Assembly (NCBI GenBank): GCA_041486365.1
Contig: JBGPLH010000128.1
Span: forward strand, 1 to 8,460
Reading direction: 5' to 3'
DNA: 8,460 nt
Origin: JBGPLH01 sp041486365 [NCBI: Thermodesulfobacteriota bacterium]
GTDB lineage: Bacteria; JAUYMQ01
The position numbers and the translations under genes were made by a program. The notes below the pieces were generated by a model that saw only the letters and a list, made by a program, of their open reading frames with translations, did not search any database and was not told the origin of the DNA. Below are positions 7,601 to 8,460 of this stretch, piece after piece; positions within the stretch are counted from its first letter, which is position 1; every line of letters starts with the position of its first letter.

Positions 7601-8281
7601 TACCTCTTCATCCCCGGGGAGGCGGCGCTCACGGCAGACGCGCGCAAGCGGCTCTCGGCGCTCCAGGACCTGGCGGAGCTGGGCTCGGGTTTCAAGCTGG
7701 CCGCGCACGATCTGGAGATCCGGGGCGCCGGCAATCTCCTCGGCGCGGACCAGTCCGGCCACATCGCGGCGATCGGGTACGAGATGTTCACGGAGCTCCT
7801 CGAGCGGGCGGTCCGCGAGATGCGCGGTGAAGCGCCCGAGGAGGAGGTGGAGGTCGAGATCGATCTGAAGCTTCCGGCGTTCATCCCGGAGGCCTACGTG
7901 CCCGACACGAGCCAGCGTCTCGTCTTCTACCGGCGGCTCGCCTTGGCGCGCGCCGAGGACGAGATCGCGGCGGTCGAGACGGAGCTGATCGATCGCTACG
8001 GCGATCTCCCGGAGGAAGTCGGGAACCTGACGGAGGCGGTGCGCGTGCGGCTTCTGGCGCGCGCGCTCGGCGTGAAGACGCTCGAGCGGCTCGGGAAGGA
8101 GCTCCTCGTCACGTGGAGCGATCGAGCGCGTGTGGATCCCGCGAAGGCGATCGCGCTGGTGAGGGCCTCGGACGGGGATCTCCGGCTTCTCCCGGACAGC
8201 CGGCTGCGCCTCCACATGCCCGGCAAGTCCGCGGAAATCGTCCTCAATTCCGCCAAAAACCTGTTGCAAAGCCTGGGGTAG
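4646..8281 (+). CDS. mfd: Transcription-repair coupling factor Mfd
   Basis: Mfd is an ATP-dependent translocase that binds stalled RNA polymerase, pushes it off damaged DNA and recruits UvrA for nucleotide excision repair. This copy has 1211 aa, slightly longer than the E. coli protein, and all modules are in order. The UvrB-like N-terminal part contains PSWEVLPYDHVSP (Trp92) and RGEFSVRGAIVDVFP (187-201), with a degenerate P-loop near residues 22-30 as is normal for Mfd. The RNA polymerase interaction domain lies at about 551-610 (KPDNFLVHRDHGIAQY). The translocase has Walker A GDVGYGKT (701-708, Lys707), DEEQ (802-805), TATPIPRTL (828-836) and QIRGRVGRG (971-979). The TRG element HDLEIRGAGNLLG follows at 1021-1033, and the C-terminal regulatory domain at about 1075-1175. 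ATG 4646 is preferred over in-frame TTG 4631 although neither has a well-placed Shine-Dalgarno sequence. No frameshift or missing key residue was seen. Confidence 0.97.
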   Translation: MDALKPESSLQDLIAAVARGEGPIRIAGATGAAPAYLAARLLSGRTANLRGPILAVLPTLQAAEAFADDLRFFLGHSGAGDPARQVLHFPSWEVLPYDHVSPHRGTSFERIAALGRLSVPPATPEGPAARVLALVTDARALAQRVLAPEAMRRASFELETGQTIERDDLVRRLVMLGYGGGPLAETRGEFSVRGAIVDVFPVDAADPVRIELDDDRIERMRPYDPETQRGFPAAEEGRRGIPYQRIRILPAREVILDPETVARSKEAIRGRLSEIGSNLEQRMAVLNDLDRAIYHPGVEFLLPLLDPGAVPLAAHLGTEALALLVEPSAIRTEIERFEEEIARGLERVREARRFHAEPLALWRGADETLGDLPGFRIEVAGLEIDHPGDVARAHETAPVSAPAALRFTFEKNDDLRAELEEVHTKEQALGPLVRRLAAWGDEGRQAFLVSTTPGSAERLRKLLEGYRLHLPVWRDGAAEGLWPRAGAARASGRAAQAIVLGRLSAGLRLAQDRIALVTEAEIFGPRRRMRTARESRARAAEAFAASIEDLKPDNFLVHRDHGIAQYRGLVHLELGETEGDFLWLEFAGNDRLYLPVRRIDQVQRYVGADDASPRLDRLGGAAWVKAKGKAAQAVRAMARELIEVHAARQVMRREPYGATDEMFQEFEARFPWEETPDQERAIEDVLGDLQSHRPMDRLVCGDVGYGKTEVALRAAFKVATAGRQVAVLVPTTILALQHHQTFSARFKDYPITVEELSRFKVPKAQRETLARLEAGKLDVLIGTHRLLGADVRFRDLGLLVVDEEQRFGVRHKERIKRMRRLVDVLTLTATPIPRTLHMAMLGLRDLSVINTPPEDRLAIRTFVMAWDDETVAEAIRRELARGGQVFFVHNRVQTIDAAADRLKRLVPEAKMVTAHGQMEERRLERVMLSFQRGMANVLVSTSIIESGLDLPNVNTLLVDRADTFGLAQLYQIRGRVGRGALRAYAYLFIPGEAALTADARKRLSALQDLAELGSGFKLAAHDLEIRGAGNLLGADQSGHIAAIGYEMFTELLERAVREMRGEAPEEEVEVEIDLKLPAFIPEAYVPDTSQRLVFYRRLALARAEDEIAAVETELIDRYGDLPEEVGNLTEAVRVRLLARALGVKTLERLGKELLVTWSDRARVDPAKAIALVRASDGDLRLLPDSRLRLHMPGKSAEIVLNSAKNLLQSLG

Positions 8282-8292
8282 GTTGCTACGGT
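8264..8292 (+). promoter_or_regulatory. Candidate sigma-70-type promoter for the lipoprotein gene
   Basis: TTGCAA (8264-8269) and TACGGT (8287-8292) are separated by 17 bases, with a TG two bases upstream of the -10 forming an extended -10 (TGCTACGGT). The -35 matches consensus at 4 of 6 bases and the -10 at 3 of 6, but a TAnnnT -10 is usual in GC-rich bacteria. The DNA just upstream (8240-8270) is clearly richer in A/T than its surroundings. The -35 lies inside the last codons of mfd. A start near 8299 would leave a leader of about 50 bases. Confidence 0.4.
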
Positions 8293-8335
8293 GTTGCCCT
8301 TCCGGGCCCGGCGCGCGCCCTTCTCTCCTCCCTCG

Positions 8336-8341
8336 AAAGGA
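8336..8341 (+). promoter_or_regulatory. Ribosome binding site of the lipoprotein gene
   Basis: AAAGGA is nine bases before ATG 8351 and supports this as the true start of the truncated lipoprotein gene. Confidence 0.55.
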
Positions 8342-8350
8342 CTCCCCAAG

Positions 8351-8460
8351 ATGATTCGATCACTCCGTGTGCTCGCGGTCGGTCTGCTGGCCGCCGCGCT
8401 GGTGCTCTCCGCCTGCGGCAAGAAAAAGGAGGCGGGTCCTTCCTCGAAGATCGAGGGAGG
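8351..8460 (+). CDS. Lipoprotein, N-terminal fragment (3' end outside window)
   Basis: The first 36 codons are present, beginning MIRSLRVLAVGLLAAALVL. This is a classic type II signal peptide: a positive N-region (Arg3, Arg6), a hydrophobic core at about residues 7-19, and the lipobox LSAC (19-22) with lipidated Cys22. Gly follows at +2, then a Lys-rich linker (KKKEAGPSSK). Gly rather than Asp at +2 would favour outer-membrane sorting if the cell has a Lol system. The mature domain is outside the window, so no function can be read. In some deltaproteobacteria the gene after mfd encodes a PpiC/SurA-type peptidyl-prolyl isomerase or foldase lipoprotein, which makes that a reasonable guess but no more. 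It has its own ribosome site and a candidate promoter, 69 bases after mfd. Confidence 0.8.
   Translation, partial: MIRSLRVLAVGLLAAALVLSACGKKKEAGPSSKIEG

Noticed and set aside
5720-8269. Very long open frame (849 codons) on the - strand opposite mfd
   Set aside because: It lies entirely antisense to a clear mfd gene. Its translation is rich in Arg, His, Glu and Leu with no recognisable domain, as expected for an antisense frame in GC-rich DNA that avoids stops.
8304-8330. GC-rich palindromes (CGGGCCCG-like and GGCGCGCGCC) followed by a pyrimidine stretch as the mfd terminator
   Set aside because: The following stretch is mixed C/T rather than a T-run, and the element would lie in the leader of the lipoprotein gene. 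Such palindromes are expected at this base composition.

Overview
The window is very GC-rich chromosomal DNA (about 70% GC by eye). It is densely packed, with every credible gene on the + strand and strongly G/C-biased third codon positions. The long reading frames on the opposite strand are by-products of this composition. No tRNA, rRNA, CRISPR array, transposase or integrase was seen. The organism looks like a GC-rich, probably Gram-negative and possibly uncultured bacterium; a myxobacterial/deltaproteobacterial, Binatota, Eisenbacteria or Acidobacteria-like lineage would fit. This placement rests only on composition, the lipoprotein and the gene types, and is not firm.

Left part (1-3306): three tightly linked envelope or glycan genes. 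The first is the 3' portion of an alkaline-phosphatase-superfamily (type I phosphodiesterase/nucleotide pyrophosphatase) gene. It overlaps by a GTGA tetranucleotide a membrane-anchored SGNH/GDSL-family hydrolase gene. That gene in turn overlaps or abuts a GT4-like glycosyltransferase gene. The set looks like the tail of a cluster that builds and trims or decorates a surface glycan or glycolipid.

Middle part (3307-4465): two small multi-pass membrane protein genes of unknown function, the second with a DUF4345-like pattern. Each is preceded by a compact GC-rich hairpin a few bases after the previous stop codon and then by a good Shine-Dalgarno sequence.

Right part (4466-8460): a short non-coding gap, then an apparently intact mfd gene (transcription-repair coupling factor, 1211 aa), with a UvrB-like N-terminal module, RNA polymerase interaction domain, RecG-like translocase and C-terminal regulatory domain. 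A plausible promoter spans the end of mfd, followed by the first 36 codons of a lipoprotein with a clear lipobox. A PpiC/SurA-type foldase is one possibility for this last gene.

No clearly new biological system is visible. The points most worth a second look are the coupled phosphodiesterase/SGNH/GT4 unit, the glycosyltransferase's loss of the usual E-x7-E glutamates, the matched hairpins around the small membrane genes, and a roughly six-fold excess of the palindrome GATC.
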